Of a stretch of DNA of 56,315 nt, positions 5,985-12,071 are shown piece by piece; position 1 is the first letter of the stretch, and each line of letters begins with the position of its first letter. The translations under genes were made by a program, and so were the position numbers. The notes beneath the pieces were generated by a model. The model searched no databases and had not been told where the DNA came from. It saw nothing but the letters and a program-made list of their open reading frames with translations. Source of the stretch: a virus. The stretch is taken from positions 1 through 56,315 of IMG/VR virus record IMGVR_UViG_3300029309_000019; one strand, given 5' to 3'.

Positions 5985-6257
5985 TTAATATTTACCTTTA
6001 CGTCCTTTCGGAGATGATTTCTTAGAACCTCCAGAACCAGCCCATAAATTTTTACAAGCCCAATATCTAGCAGATAATTTATTCTTGGCAGAACCACATC
6101 GGTGTCTTGCTTTGAAAGATTTACGTGCAGCAGCGGAATAATTATGCCCGTATCCAGTAGCTCCGTAGTGAATAATTTTTTCTTGGCCATTAGCACAAGC
6201 CTTAACAACTCTCTTCTTCTTAGGATTAGGAGAGCGTCTTGGCTTGTTGCAGGCCAT
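5985..6257 (-). CDS. Basic Cys-containing phage protein, 90 aa
   Basis: The best start is the ATG at 6257 (MACNKPRRSPNPKKKRVVKA), not the longer frame from 6350, because the upstream gene ends at 6277. The core KIIHYGATGYGHNYSAAARK, with FKARHRCG and ARYWACKNLW following, matches a family I know from phages and giant viruses (basic start, (K/R)IIHFG, RRKSFRARH.C, ARYW.C). The family has four or more conserved cysteines, suggesting a zinc site, and unknown function. The tail is Lys/Gly/Ser-rich (SPKGRKGKY). Confidence 0.7.
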   Translation of the reverse strand: MACNKPRRSPNPKKKRVVKACANGQEKIIHYGATGYGHNYSAAARKSFKARHRCGSAKNKLSARYWACKNLWAGSGGSKKSSPKGRKGKY

Positions 6258-6276
6258 TTTACTTTTGTCTAACTTC

Positions 6277-6474
6277 TTAGCCACAACCACAGTCCCCTCC
6301 GCCAGGGTTAGTTTTTTTATTAAAAACTTGTTGGTTGCCATGCATAACATTAATGTTGCGCATCATGTTAGTAGGTCTCGGTCTGTTACCTTGACCCATT
6401 TCACCTGGGCTAACCTTTACCATTCTTGGAGACGAAACAGTTCTTTTAGGAAGATTTTTATTTACAAATCCCAT
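6277..6474 (-). CDS. Small basic protein with CGCG end, 65 aa
   Basis: MGFVNKNLPKRTVSSPRMVK followed by a Gly/Arg/Asn-rich middle and a terminal GGGDCGCG. The final Cys-Gly-Cys could coordinate metal or be a disulfide site. Basic but less lysine-rich than its neighbours. It ends 20 bp before the start at 6257. Function unknown. Confidence 0.6.
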   Translation of the reverse strand: MGFVNKNLPKRTVSSPRMVKVSPGEMGQGNRPRPTNMMRNINVMHGNQQVFNKKTNPGGGDCGCG

Positions 6475-6476
6475 AA

Positions 6477-6542
6477 CTATTTCTTTTTCTTTTTCTTCTT
6501 CATAGGCTTTGCTTTCTTACCCATTTTCTTTTTACCGTACAT
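6477..6542 (-). CDS. Poly-lysine peptide, 21 aa
   Basis: MYGKKKMGKKAKPMKKKKKK plus a final K: 13 of 21 residues are lysine. It has its own ATG at 6542, ending TAG at 6477, 2 bp before the next start. The longer in-frame extension to 6674 overlaps the well-supported gene at 6547-6792 and is rejected. Similar MYGKKK-type peptides occur in other marine phage genomes. No function is known to me. Confidence 0.55.
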   Translation of the reverse strand: MYGKKKMGKKAKPMKKKKKKK

Positions 6543-6546
6543 AATT

Positions 6547-6792
6547 TTATTTTTTAGTAGTTCTACGTTTGGAACCTTTCTTTCTAGACTTTTCTCGTCT
6601 ACTACGATTCTTGCTAGCTTTTTCAAAACCAACAATCTTTCCGCCTCTATGAGAGGCATCAAGTCCATCGCCATTACCGTACGTTCCTTTCTTACGGTTA
6701 TATTTATTTAGAGCAGCTCTTCTTTTCTTTGCTCTATCTGAGGCTTGGAATTTTTTATATTCCTTTTTATAATCTCTTTTTTTTTGTGGCAT
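6547..6792 (-). CDS. Highly basic conserved phage protein, 81 aa
   Basis: MPQKKRDYKKEYKKFQASDR, then an AALNKYNRKKGTYGNGDGLD segment, SHRGGKIVGFEKASKNR and an Arg/Lys-rich tail. This DYKKEY.KF....K..RA..N..NRK.GTYGNGDG.D..H..GKI.G...SKNR.RR pattern is a common marine-phage family. The H/N/R-rich centre looks like a compact nucleic-acid-binding fold, but the function is unknown. Its ATG overlaps the stop of the 502-aa gene (TAATG at 6792). Confidence 0.75.
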   Translation of the reverse strand: MPQKKRDYKKEYKKFQASDRAKKRRAALNKYNRKKGTYGNGDGLDASHRGGKIVGFEKASKNRSRREKSRKKGSKRRTTKK

Positions 6793-8300
6793 TATATATT
6801 CAAGTATCTTGATTTTTTACCGTGGTATACACTATTAAATGAAAACCTACAGTCTCCACACGCTTTTAAAGCCTCTTCATGAGAATCATACCATCCTATA
6901 AATTTTTTGTTATCTATTCGTGCGATATTTTTATCAACTAAATAACTAGGCAATCCTTGTTCAATTCCAGAAAATGTTTTACTTACACCTTCTAAATGAG
7001 CTGTAGGCCAAGAACTTTTTTTAACTTTAGATTCAGACAAGGGGTATCCGCATGAAAAATCAGGCACTGTTTTTGATAATGTTTTCTCTATAAAATTTAT
7101 ATCTGTATCCAAGATTGATGACTTTTTACTAATACCTTTAATCCATGAATTTGGAACTAAAACCTCAAATACACCATTTACAAATCCTATAATATGTAAG
7201 GTTTCTCCAAATGTCAAATACTGAGTCTTTAATATATCTCTTCCATGATGAACTAATGTTTTACCATCTAAAGAATTAAAATTCATTATATGCTCATTGT
7301 CGCAATAATTGAAATAAGCACCGTTAGCAAAATTAGAATTGTTTACGGTAGATGATACAATTCCAGAGTTTATTTTTTTAAAGTCTCCATCTGTGTTTTT
7401 AAAAGATGCCTGACTAAATGTAAAAATATTTTTAGCTTGATTTCTTGATAAAGGCTGAGGAGTTCCATCATATACAGTTCCAGTACCAGTTATTAATCCC
7501 AACCTGTTAGATTGCTCTTTTAAATTTTTATGAGATTTTGTTGAAAAATCATAACTATATAAAGTTGTAGCATGCAAATTACAAAACTGTGTTTTTTCTC
7601 CAAATGTAGCTCCAGACTCTATGTTAGATGAATATCCTTCATTGGCAAACATTGCACCATATACTCTTTCATTAGGAGCACCTTTCCATCCTATGGAGTT
7701 CCAACCACTACCGTTATCATCATATATACCAGGTGCAGAACCATATTTTGGAACAGAATCAGGTGGTATACAATAATCTGGTGCAGGGGCAAATAATCTA
7801 GAGTGTATGTCTTTATCTCCAACTTTATTTCCCCAAAGAGGAGGAACAATAGTTGTATTATCATATATAAAGAATCCTGTTTTCCCAGGATTAGTTTGCA
7901 TAGTACCAGTTACAGTTTCAACTCCAGAAACATTTCTACCAACACCTTGCATTTCATGTCTATAATTAAAAGACTTTGTGTCTGGTACTCTTAAACCAAA
8001 ACCTTCTGGAAAATCTCTAGTTTCAACAAAACCAGGTATATCTTGTATATTAGGACATCTGCCTTCAGATAAACCAGCCCAATAGTCAGCTAGTACATCT
8101 TCAAATGTTTTGGCTCCAAAATCAGAAGTAAAAAGTTCAGACTCTAAATAAACATGAGGAAGAACAGTTTTTAATAAAAGCTGTAAAGCTTTACTATTCT
8201 TTTTAGAACATATATACCATTTTTTAGATAACCCTACACGAGGAAAACCTTGCTTGCCATTTGGTTTTAGGCCTGGGTTAAAATTTTTATTATTTGCCAT
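6792..8300 (-). CDS. Protein of unknown function, 502 aa; first gene of the mini-protein operon
   Basis: Starts MANNKNFNPGLKPNGKQGFP. It is a soluble, Gly/Ser/Asn/aromatic-rich protein with no signal peptide or membrane span, and has scattered cysteines (for example KACGDCRFSF near the C-terminus, where CGDC forms a CxxC). The composition resembles an extracellular or virion protein more than an enzyme. I recognise no family. A near-perfect promoter (TTTG-N20-TATATTTG, 8336-8305) ends only 4 bp before the ATG, so the message may be leaderless. Ten small basic genes follow on the same strand, which suggests joint regulation but not necessarily joint function. Confidence 0.7.
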   Translation of the reverse strand: MANNKNFNPGLKPNGKQGFPRVGLSKKWYICSKKNSKALQLLLKTVLPHVYLESELFTSDFGAKTFEDVLADYWAGLSEGRCPNIQDIPGFVETRDFPEGFGLRVPDTKSFNYRHEMQGVGRNVSGVETVTGTMQTNPGKTGFFIYDNTTIVPPLWGNKVGDKDIHSRLFAPAPDYCIPPDSVPKYGSAPGIYDDNGSGWNSIGWKGAPNERVYGAMFANEGYSSNIESGATFGEKTQFCNLHATTLYSYDFSTKSHKNLKEQSNRLGLITGTGTVYDGTPQPLSRNQAKNIFTFSQASFKNTDGDFKKINSGIVSSTVNNSNFANGAYFNYCDNEHIMNFNSLDGKTLVHHGRDILKTQYLTFGETLHIIGFVNGVFEVLVPNSWIKGISKKSSILDTDINFIEKTLSKTVPDFSCGYPLSESKVKKSSWPTAHLEGVSKTFSGIEQGLPSYLVDKNIARIDNKKFIGWYDSHEEALKACGDCRFSFNSVYHGKKSRYLNI

Positions 8301-8304
8301 AATA

Positions 8305-8336
8305 CAAATATACTAAAATAAATGGTTTCTAACAAA
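8305..8336 (-). promoter_or_regulatory. Bacteroidota-type promoter for the 8300-to-5051 operon
   Basis: On the minus strand: TTTG (8336-8333), 20 bp, TATATTTG (8312-8305). This is the TTTG-N19/20-TAnnTTTG consensus of the Bacteroidota housekeeping sigma factor. The -7 element ends 4 bp before the start codon, so initiation would fall at or next to the A of the ATG. Confidence 0.8.
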
Positions 8337-8343
8337 GATATAG

Positions 8344-8363
8344 CATAGACATAATAGTCTATG
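8344..8363. promoter_or_regulatory. Dyad between divergent promoters, possible operator
   Basis: CATAGAC-ATAATA-GTCTATG is a perfect 7-bp inverted repeat between the two divergent promoters (8305-8336 minus and 8407-8438 plus). A shorter dyad, GACA-TTTT-TGTC, follows at about 8369-8380. The position is typical of an operator for a shared regulator. There is no direct evidence of binding. Confidence 0.4.
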
Positions 8364-8406
8364 TTGATAGACATTTTTGTCCTACAATAAAATAAATAAA
8401 AAAAAA

Positions 8407-8438
8407 TTTGTTTTTAAGTGTAATAATTATTACATTTG
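8407..8438 (+). promoter_or_regulatory. Bacteroidota-type promoter for the 8454-10867 gene set
   Basis: TTTG (8407-8410), 20 bp, TACATTTG (8431-8438). A full match to TTTG-N20-TAnnTTTG, 15 bp upstream of the ATG at 8454. Divergent from the promoter at 8305-8336. Confidence 0.8.
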
Positions 8439-8453
8439 TAAAAATTTAATTTT

Positions 8454-8657
8454 ATGAAAACACCAAACGAAATCACAAACCCAAGTCTTATTGACATAAA
8501 CGACAAGCAAAGAAAACAAGAGCAAAAAGCAGTAAGAGTAACTGCTATGCAAATGGCTCTTCAAGTTACACCAGACCCACAAACTGTTTGTGTAATGGCT
8601 AATAATATTTATCAATTTTTAGAATATGGGACAGCAACAAAAAAAGCTACCGAGTAA
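8454..8657 (+). CDS. Hypothetical protein, 67 aa
   Basis: MKTPNEITNPSLIDINDKQR, then a Lys/Gln-rich helix and a hydrophobic-polar C-terminal helix (CVMANNIYQFLEYG). No recognised domain. First gene behind the promoter at 8407-8438. It overlaps the zinc-ribbon gene by 32 bp in another frame. Function unknown. Confidence 0.65.
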   Translation: MKTPNEITNPSLIDINDKQRKQEQKAVRVTAMQMALQVTPDPQTVCVMANNIYQFLEYGTATKKATE

Positions 8658-8865
8658 TTGGAAAATGTTTTTAAACTTTGTAAAAGCTGTTTTTAAACAC
8701 GCTTCTACAGGTGCTAAAAAAGTAAGTAAAGGAGAGTATGCAGAAAGATTATCTACATGCTATACTTGTAAACATAGGATAGTAAATAGATGTGGAGCTT
8801 GCGGATGTTTTATAGAAACAAAAGCAGCTTGGAAAACATCTAGTTGTCCTCATAAGTATTGGTAA
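8626..8865 (+). CDS. Small zinc-ribbon protein, 79 aa
   Basis: The C-terminal half carries CYTC (Cys45, Cys48), CGACGC (Cys56, Cys59, Cys61) and a final CPH (Cys74, His76), ending SSCPHKYW. This CxxC...CxxCxC...CP..(K/R/E)W arrangement is a zinc-ribbon family frequent in phages and normally follows an aromatic/basic helix, as here (NWKMFLNFVKAVFKHA). It probably binds zinc and may mediate nucleic-acid or protein contacts. The exact role is unknown. The stop overlaps the next ATG (TAATG at 8865). Confidence 0.75.
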   Translation: MGQQQKKLPSNWKMFLNFVKAVFKHASTGAKKVSKGEYAERLSTCYTCKHRIVNRCGACGCFIETKAAWKTSSCPHKYW

Positions 8866-9161
8866 TGAGCATTGAGCAAGAAATAGCAAACGCAATAGCT
8901 TTTTTAAACAGCTTATCAAAAGATTATAAAGACTTTGATTTTATATTTTCATTTAACTACAAAGATAAAGATTCAGAAAATAGAGGCGGAACTCTTATGA
9001 CTGAAATGGAAATAGAAATTTTTGAAAATGTTAGAGATGAACAATTAGATGTTTATGCTGACATCAAGCATGGTATAGACTTAAATGAGACTGTTGAAAG
9101 AGTCAAAAAAATATTGAATGAAAAAAATTCTGATAAAGACGGGGGAAAAAAGACTGACTGA
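8865..9161 (+). CDS. Hypothetical protein, 98 aa
   Basis: Start taken as the ATG at 8865 (MSIEQEIANAIAFLNSLSKD), which overlaps the previous stop as TAATG. A frame extension to a TTG at 8859 adds only two residues. Acidic, mixed alpha/beta protein, no motif. It ends 4 bp before the start of the winged-helix gene. Function unknown. Confidence 0.65.
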   Translation: MSIEQEIANAIAFLNSLSKDYKDFDFIFSFNYKDKDSENRGGTLMTEMEIEIFENVRDEQLDVYADIKHGIDLNETVERVKKILNEKNSDKDGGKKTD

Positions 9162-9165
9162 AAAA

Positions 9166-9567
9166 ATGTCTCCCATCTATATGGAGAGTTTATTTGTTCA
9201 AAGATATGTTAGCGCAACAGACGTGATATTTAAAATTCACAGTCCATGTGCTATGCATTTATTAGAATGGATTCTTAATGAAATGAATGAATGGAATCTA
9301 TTTACAATGACAAGAGCAGATAAAAAAAGATTTGCCGTTGAGTGTGCAATAAAAGGCGGTAAAGATTATAGTGTATCATCTGTTGATAAAGGATTAAAAG
9401 CATTAAAAGACGCTGAAATAATAATATCAACTAATGAACATATAGACTCTGTAAAAACTAGAACGAGCACTTACTATGTAAACCCTCACTATTATTGGAA
9501 AAGCGCAAGCAAAGTTAAAAGAGAGGAGCTTGTAAGAGCAATGGAATCTGAGCGTTATGAAAGTTGA
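9166..9567 (+). CDS. Winged-helix protein, RepL-like replication/regulatory candidate
   Basis: Start taken at the ATG at 9166 (MSPIYMESLFVQRYVSATDV), just after the upstream stop. The longer frame from 9118 overlaps the upstream gene. The central part (about residues 20-115) reads as a helix-turn-helix with wing: a hydrophobic helix (MHLLEWILNEMN), a recognition-helix-like SVSSVDKGLKALKDAEII, then a beta hairpin ending YYVNPHYYWKSA. That last segment resembles the 'Y.vNP..(F/Y)W' end of RepL-type plasmid/phage initiators. The DNA-binding fold is fairly clear. A replication role is inference, and a transcription regulator is equally possible. Confidence 0.6.
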   Translation: MSPIYMESLFVQRYVSATDVIFKIHSPCAMHLLEWILNEMNEWNLFTMTRADKKRFAVECAIKGGKDYSVSSVDKGLKALKDAEIIISTNEHIDSVKTRTSTYYVNPHYYWKSASKVKREELVRAMESERYES

Positions 9568-9769
9568 AGTAGATAATACGTCATATAAAGCTCAAGAAGT
9601 AAAAGAGCACCACTTAGAAATAGCTGCTCATATAAAAGCTTTATCATCTATGTTAAAAATAAAACATGATGAAGAAATAGTAAGTGTAGAGTTTCATAGT
9701 GAAGATACAATATATATAATTATAGATAATGGAATTAAACGGAATAATAAGAAAAATAACCCTGGGTGA
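9557..9769 (+). CDS. Hypothetical protein, 70 aa
   Basis: MKVEVDNTSYKAQEVKEHHL followed by a short helix and a beta-like EIVSVEFHSEDTIYIIID segment. No motif. It overlaps the upstream gene by 11 bp and the downstream gene by 41 bp. The long downstream overlap makes one of the two boundaries uncertain. Confidence 0.6.
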   Translation: MKVEVDNTSYKAQEVKEHHLEIAAHIKALSSMLKIKHDEEIVSVEFHSEDTIYIIIDNGIKRNNKKNNPG

Positions 9770-10010
9770 TATAAAAGAGGGTATAACATACAAAAAAGGA
9801 CAAAAAATGAGAGTCCCAAATTCAAACGCATATTTAGAAATAATAGATATTACTAGGGATGATGAGTATTTTAATTATTACAACAAAACAAGATTTAATG
9901 TTTTTGTAAAACCTAGTAATGAAGATTATACAAGGCTATGGAAATCTTTTATAGACACGCCTGTATCAATAGAGTATGATATTAAAATTGAAGATTATGA
10001 GACCTATTAG
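9729..10010 (+). CDS. Hypothetical protein, 93 aa
   Basis: MELNGIIRKITLGDIKEGIT, then KKGQKMRVPNSNAYLEIIDI and an acidic beta-rich end. It could be a small beta-barrel. The start at 9729 gives a 41-bp overlap with the previous gene. A later ATG (MRVPNSN, codon 27) would avoid it but loses a good-looking N-terminus. It overlaps the GroES-like gene by 14 bp. Function unknown. Confidence 0.6.
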   Translation: MELNGIIRKITLGDIKEGITYKKGQKMRVPNSNAYLEIIDITRDDEYFNYYNKTRFNVFVKPSNEDYTRLWKSFIDTPVSIEYDIKIEDYETY

Positions 10011-10581
10011 AAATGTAGTATTTACAAAAAGAGAAAAAAAAGAAAATGATGAAATTAAAATTGGAGAAGAAACATTACGTGTTGACACGTCTTGGTCTCC
10101 AATGCATTGGGTGAATCAAAGGGCCGAAGTATATTCTGTACCAGAAGTTTTAGATTCTTGGATGAATACAGAAGTTGAAGTTCAACCAGGAGACTTTGTT
10201 TACACTCATCATTTTATAAATGACGCAAACAATGCTATAGAGTTTGAAGATTTAGAAATTGCATACATGCCTTATAACCAGCTATATGCTAGAGTAAGAG
10301 ACGGTGAGGTATATATGTTAAATGATTTTGTTTTAGTGGAGCCTGTAAGAGAAACTGAAGATGAAATAAAAACTGAATCTGGACTATATTTAAAAACCAA
10401 TACTGAAATAAAAAGAAACATAGGAATATTAAAATATGTAAATTCTAATACAAAACATATAGGGGCTAAAGTTGGCGATAAGGTTTGTTTTGAAAAAGAC
10501 GCTGATTATGAAATGGATATAGAGGGAGAAAAGTTGTTTAGAATGAAAAATAGTAACTTAATATATGTCATCGAAGAGTAA
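9997..10581 (+). CDS. GroES-like co-chaperonin with two GroES-type halves, 194 aa
   Basis: Start taken at the ATG at 9997 (MRPIRNVVFTKREKK). A start at 9976 is possible but overlaps the previous gene more. The C-terminal half (about residues 105-194) follows the GroES pattern: LNDFVLVEPV, a mobile-loop-like ESGLYLKTN, then KVGDKVCFEKDA and a closing FRMKNSNLIYVIEE strand. The N-terminal half shows the same order in looser form: VVFTKR, a loop, QRAEVYSVP, VQPGDFVYTHH and EIAYMPYNQLYARV. GroES caps GroEL, and phage versions (T4 gp31) adapt the host chaperonin for capsid folding. Lying upstream of the capsid genes, it may do the same. The double-domain reading is my inference. Confidence 0.7.
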   Translation: MRPIRNVVFTKREKKENDEIKIGEETLRVDTSWSPMHWVNQRAEVYSVPEVLDSWMNTEVEVQPGDFVYTHHFINDANNAIEFEDLEIAYMPYNQLYARVRDGEVYMLNDFVLVEPVRETEDEIKTESGLYLKTNTEIKRNIGILKYVNSNTKHIGAKVGDKVCFEKDADYEMDIEGEKLFRMKNSNLIYVIEE

Positions 10582-10867
10582 ACATGAGGATAAACTGCAG
10601 AAGTTAATTAATGCAGGTAAAGAAGCTTTTGAATTATTATTGGCAGAAGTAAAAAAACCACTAGACCCTGAGCTACAAGATGACAGGGCTAGAAATGCAA
10701 TGAAAGCTAAGAAAGAATGTTTTATGGATGCTAAAGAAATAATTACAGAAGTAGAAAAACTTGAAGCATATCTCAATGGAGAAGAGGCTCCCCCAGACAC
10801 GGAGGAATCAGAAGCTGCATTTAAAAAAGGGTATGCAGAAAAGTTTGCAAAAAAAAGAGGAGCATAG
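10565..10867 (+). CDS. Small helical protein upstream of the packaging genes, possible small terminase
   Basis: 100-residue, highly charged, helical protein (MSSKSKHEDKLQKLINAGKE; then KPLDPELQDDRARNAMKAKK) with an acidic Pro-containing linker and a basic tail. Its position before the large terminase and its all-helical character fit a small terminase subunit, but a separate minus-strand gene intervenes and no helix-turn-helix is obvious. Its TAG stop lies in the loop of the bidirectional terminator. The small-terminase role is a guess. Confidence 0.6.
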   Translation: MSSKSKHEDKLQKLINAGKEAFELLLAEVKKPLDPELQDDRARNAMKAKKECFMDAKEIITEVEKLEAYLNGEEAPPDTEESEAAFKKGYAEKFAKKRGA

Positions 10868-10877
10868 CTCCTCTTTT
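10853..10877. terminator. Bidirectional terminator between convergent genes
   Basis: AAAA-GAGGAGC-ATA-GCTCCTC-TTTT: a perfect 7-bp GC-rich stem (10857-10863 with 10867-10873) flanked by A and T tracts, so it can stop transcripts from both directions. It separates the plus-strand genes ending at 10867 from the minus-strand gene ending at 10897. The stop codon of the plus-strand gene (10865-10867) lies inside it. Confidence 0.85.
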
Positions 10878-10896
10878 AATTTATACACATAAATTA

Positions 10897-11982
10897 TTAT
10901 GTAGTAAGCGCTATTTCAGTTAAAGCACCAAGTTCAGCAGCAGTGTGGTTAACAACTAAATAGTCATCTCCACCTTTTCCTAATCCACGCTTAAGTTTGA
11001 TAACTGTATCGTTAGCCTGAACAGTACCCCAACCAAAAGTAGTTGTGGCAGCCATTTCATCAGCGCTAGCAATATTTTTAAGTCTAACTATAGCAGATGC
11101 ACTTTGGTCAGGGAAAGCAACAAGTTGTCCATTAACACATAAAGATAATGCATTTACTAAAGCACCCTTACTACCAACATGGTTAGTAAAAGATGTCATA
11201 AGACCATCTAAAGATGTTTCTACTTCTAATACATCAACAAATGGAGAGTCAAGTCCCGCAAAGTTTGTATTTGAAGCATCATACCATACAGCCCAGTCAT
11301 CAGCAGAAGCGATTGATGAGCCAGATGGAACAGCTAAACCTTCATAAGTTAAGATAACTCTATCCAAGTTAATCATTAAATTTACTTCAGATATAGTTGT
11401 AGCATCATATAAAACACCATTTTTTCTGTTTACCTCAACAGCTCTTAATTGACCAGAAGCTGAAGAGAATCCAAAACCGTCAGCAACGTTTACACATGGC
11501 TCAACAGTAATTATTTCAATAGGTGTTCCGCTTCCTAAGCTTGGGTCATGATAAAGAAGTTTACCTTGAACTCTTACTAAGTCTAAAGTTAAACCAGCTC
11601 CATTAGTAGTAATATCTTGATTAGTAGGAGTAGAAAAGTCAGCTTCTGAATCATGTAAAAACAAACCAGTTGCACCTGTTGCTCTAACTTTAAATATTTT
11701 ACCAGGAGTATAATCAGCTCCTGCAATATCAAAGTCTCCAACAGCGTCTCCAACTTTACCAATTCTTACATACTCACCACTAGTTATTCCATGTGCTGAA
11801 CCAGTAGTTACAGCATCAGTAGCAGCAGTAGCTGTAGTAACATCTATGCCAGTATCAGTTTCTTTGTTAGTACCGTAAATTATGTGCTCGGTACTTAGCA
11901 CCATTGGTTGTGATTCGGCTAATGTAGTACCGAACTCTTGATTTCCGTACCTTAACACATTGGCCACAATTAAATTTGCCAT
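10897..11982 (-). CDS. Virion-like protein of unknown function on the opposite strand, 361 aa
   Basis: Starts MANLIVANVLRYGNQEFGTT and is rich in Thr, Ala, Gly, Ser and Asp with few cysteines, with repeated beta-strand-like stretches (ITSGEYVRIGKVGD, ATGLFLHDSEADF). This is the composition of a phage capsid decoration or tail-associated protein. No family is recognised. It is the only minus-strand gene between 8454 and the right end. It has its own TATATTTG element upstream (12024-12017) and a strong terminator downstream, so it is a self-contained unit between the small gene at 10565 and the large terminase. It may be an inserted 'moron'-type gene or a separately controlled virion protein. 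Confidence 0.7.
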   Translation of the reverse strand: MANLIVANVLRYGNQEFGTTLAESQPMVLSTEHIIYGTNKETDTGIDVTTATAATDAVTTGSAHGITSGEYVRIGKVGDAVGDFDIAGADYTPGKIFKVRATGATGLFLHDSEADFSTPTNQDITTNGAGLTLDLVRVQGKLLYHDPSLGSGTPIEIITVEPCVNVADGFGFSSASGQLRAVEVNRKNGVLYDATTISEVNLMINLDRVILTYEGLAVPSGSSIASADDWAVWYDASNTNFAGLDSPFVDVLEVETSLDGLMTSFTNHVGSKGALVNALSLCVNGQLVAFPDQSASAIVRLKNIASADEMAATTTFGWGTVQANDTVIKLKRGLGKGGDDYLVVNHTAAELGALTEIALTT

Positions 11983-12012
11983 TTTTTTTAGTATTGGTTA
12001 ATAAATAGATAA

Positions 12013-12044
12013 GTTGCAAATATACAATAAATTTTGTATTTTTG
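12013..12044 (+). promoter_or_regulatory. Bacteroidota-type promoter for the terminase/portal genes
   Basis: GTTG (12013-12016), 20 bp, TATTTTTG (12037-12044), matching TTTG-N20-TAnnTTTG with one mismatch in the -33 box. It lies 27 bp upstream of the TTG start of the large terminase and overlaps the minus-strand -7 element, so the two promoters share DNA. Confidence 0.7.
12017..12024 (-). promoter_or_regulatory. -7 element for the minus-strand gene at 10897-11982
   Basis: TATATTTG on the minus strand (12024-12017), 34 bp upstream of the ATG at 11982. No good TTTG is found at the expected -33 distance, so it is a partial match. Overlaps the divergent promoter at 12013-12044. Confidence 0.5.
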
Positions 12045-12071
12045 CTAGTTGACAAGTAATTATTATTAGAT

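Noticed and set aside
5972-6208. 78-codon minus-strand frame
   Set aside because: Out-of-frame shadow of the 5985-6257 gene with no family resemblance.
6477-6674. 65-codon minus-strand frame ending in poly-Lys
   Set aside because: Most of it overlaps the well-supported 6547-6792 gene. Only the last 21 codons, with their own ATG at 6542, are kept.
6244-6711. 155-codon plus-strand hydrophobic frame
   Set aside because: Antisense of Lys-rich genes: AAA/AAG codons read backwards give Phe/Leu-rich pseudo-membrane protein. Not a gene.
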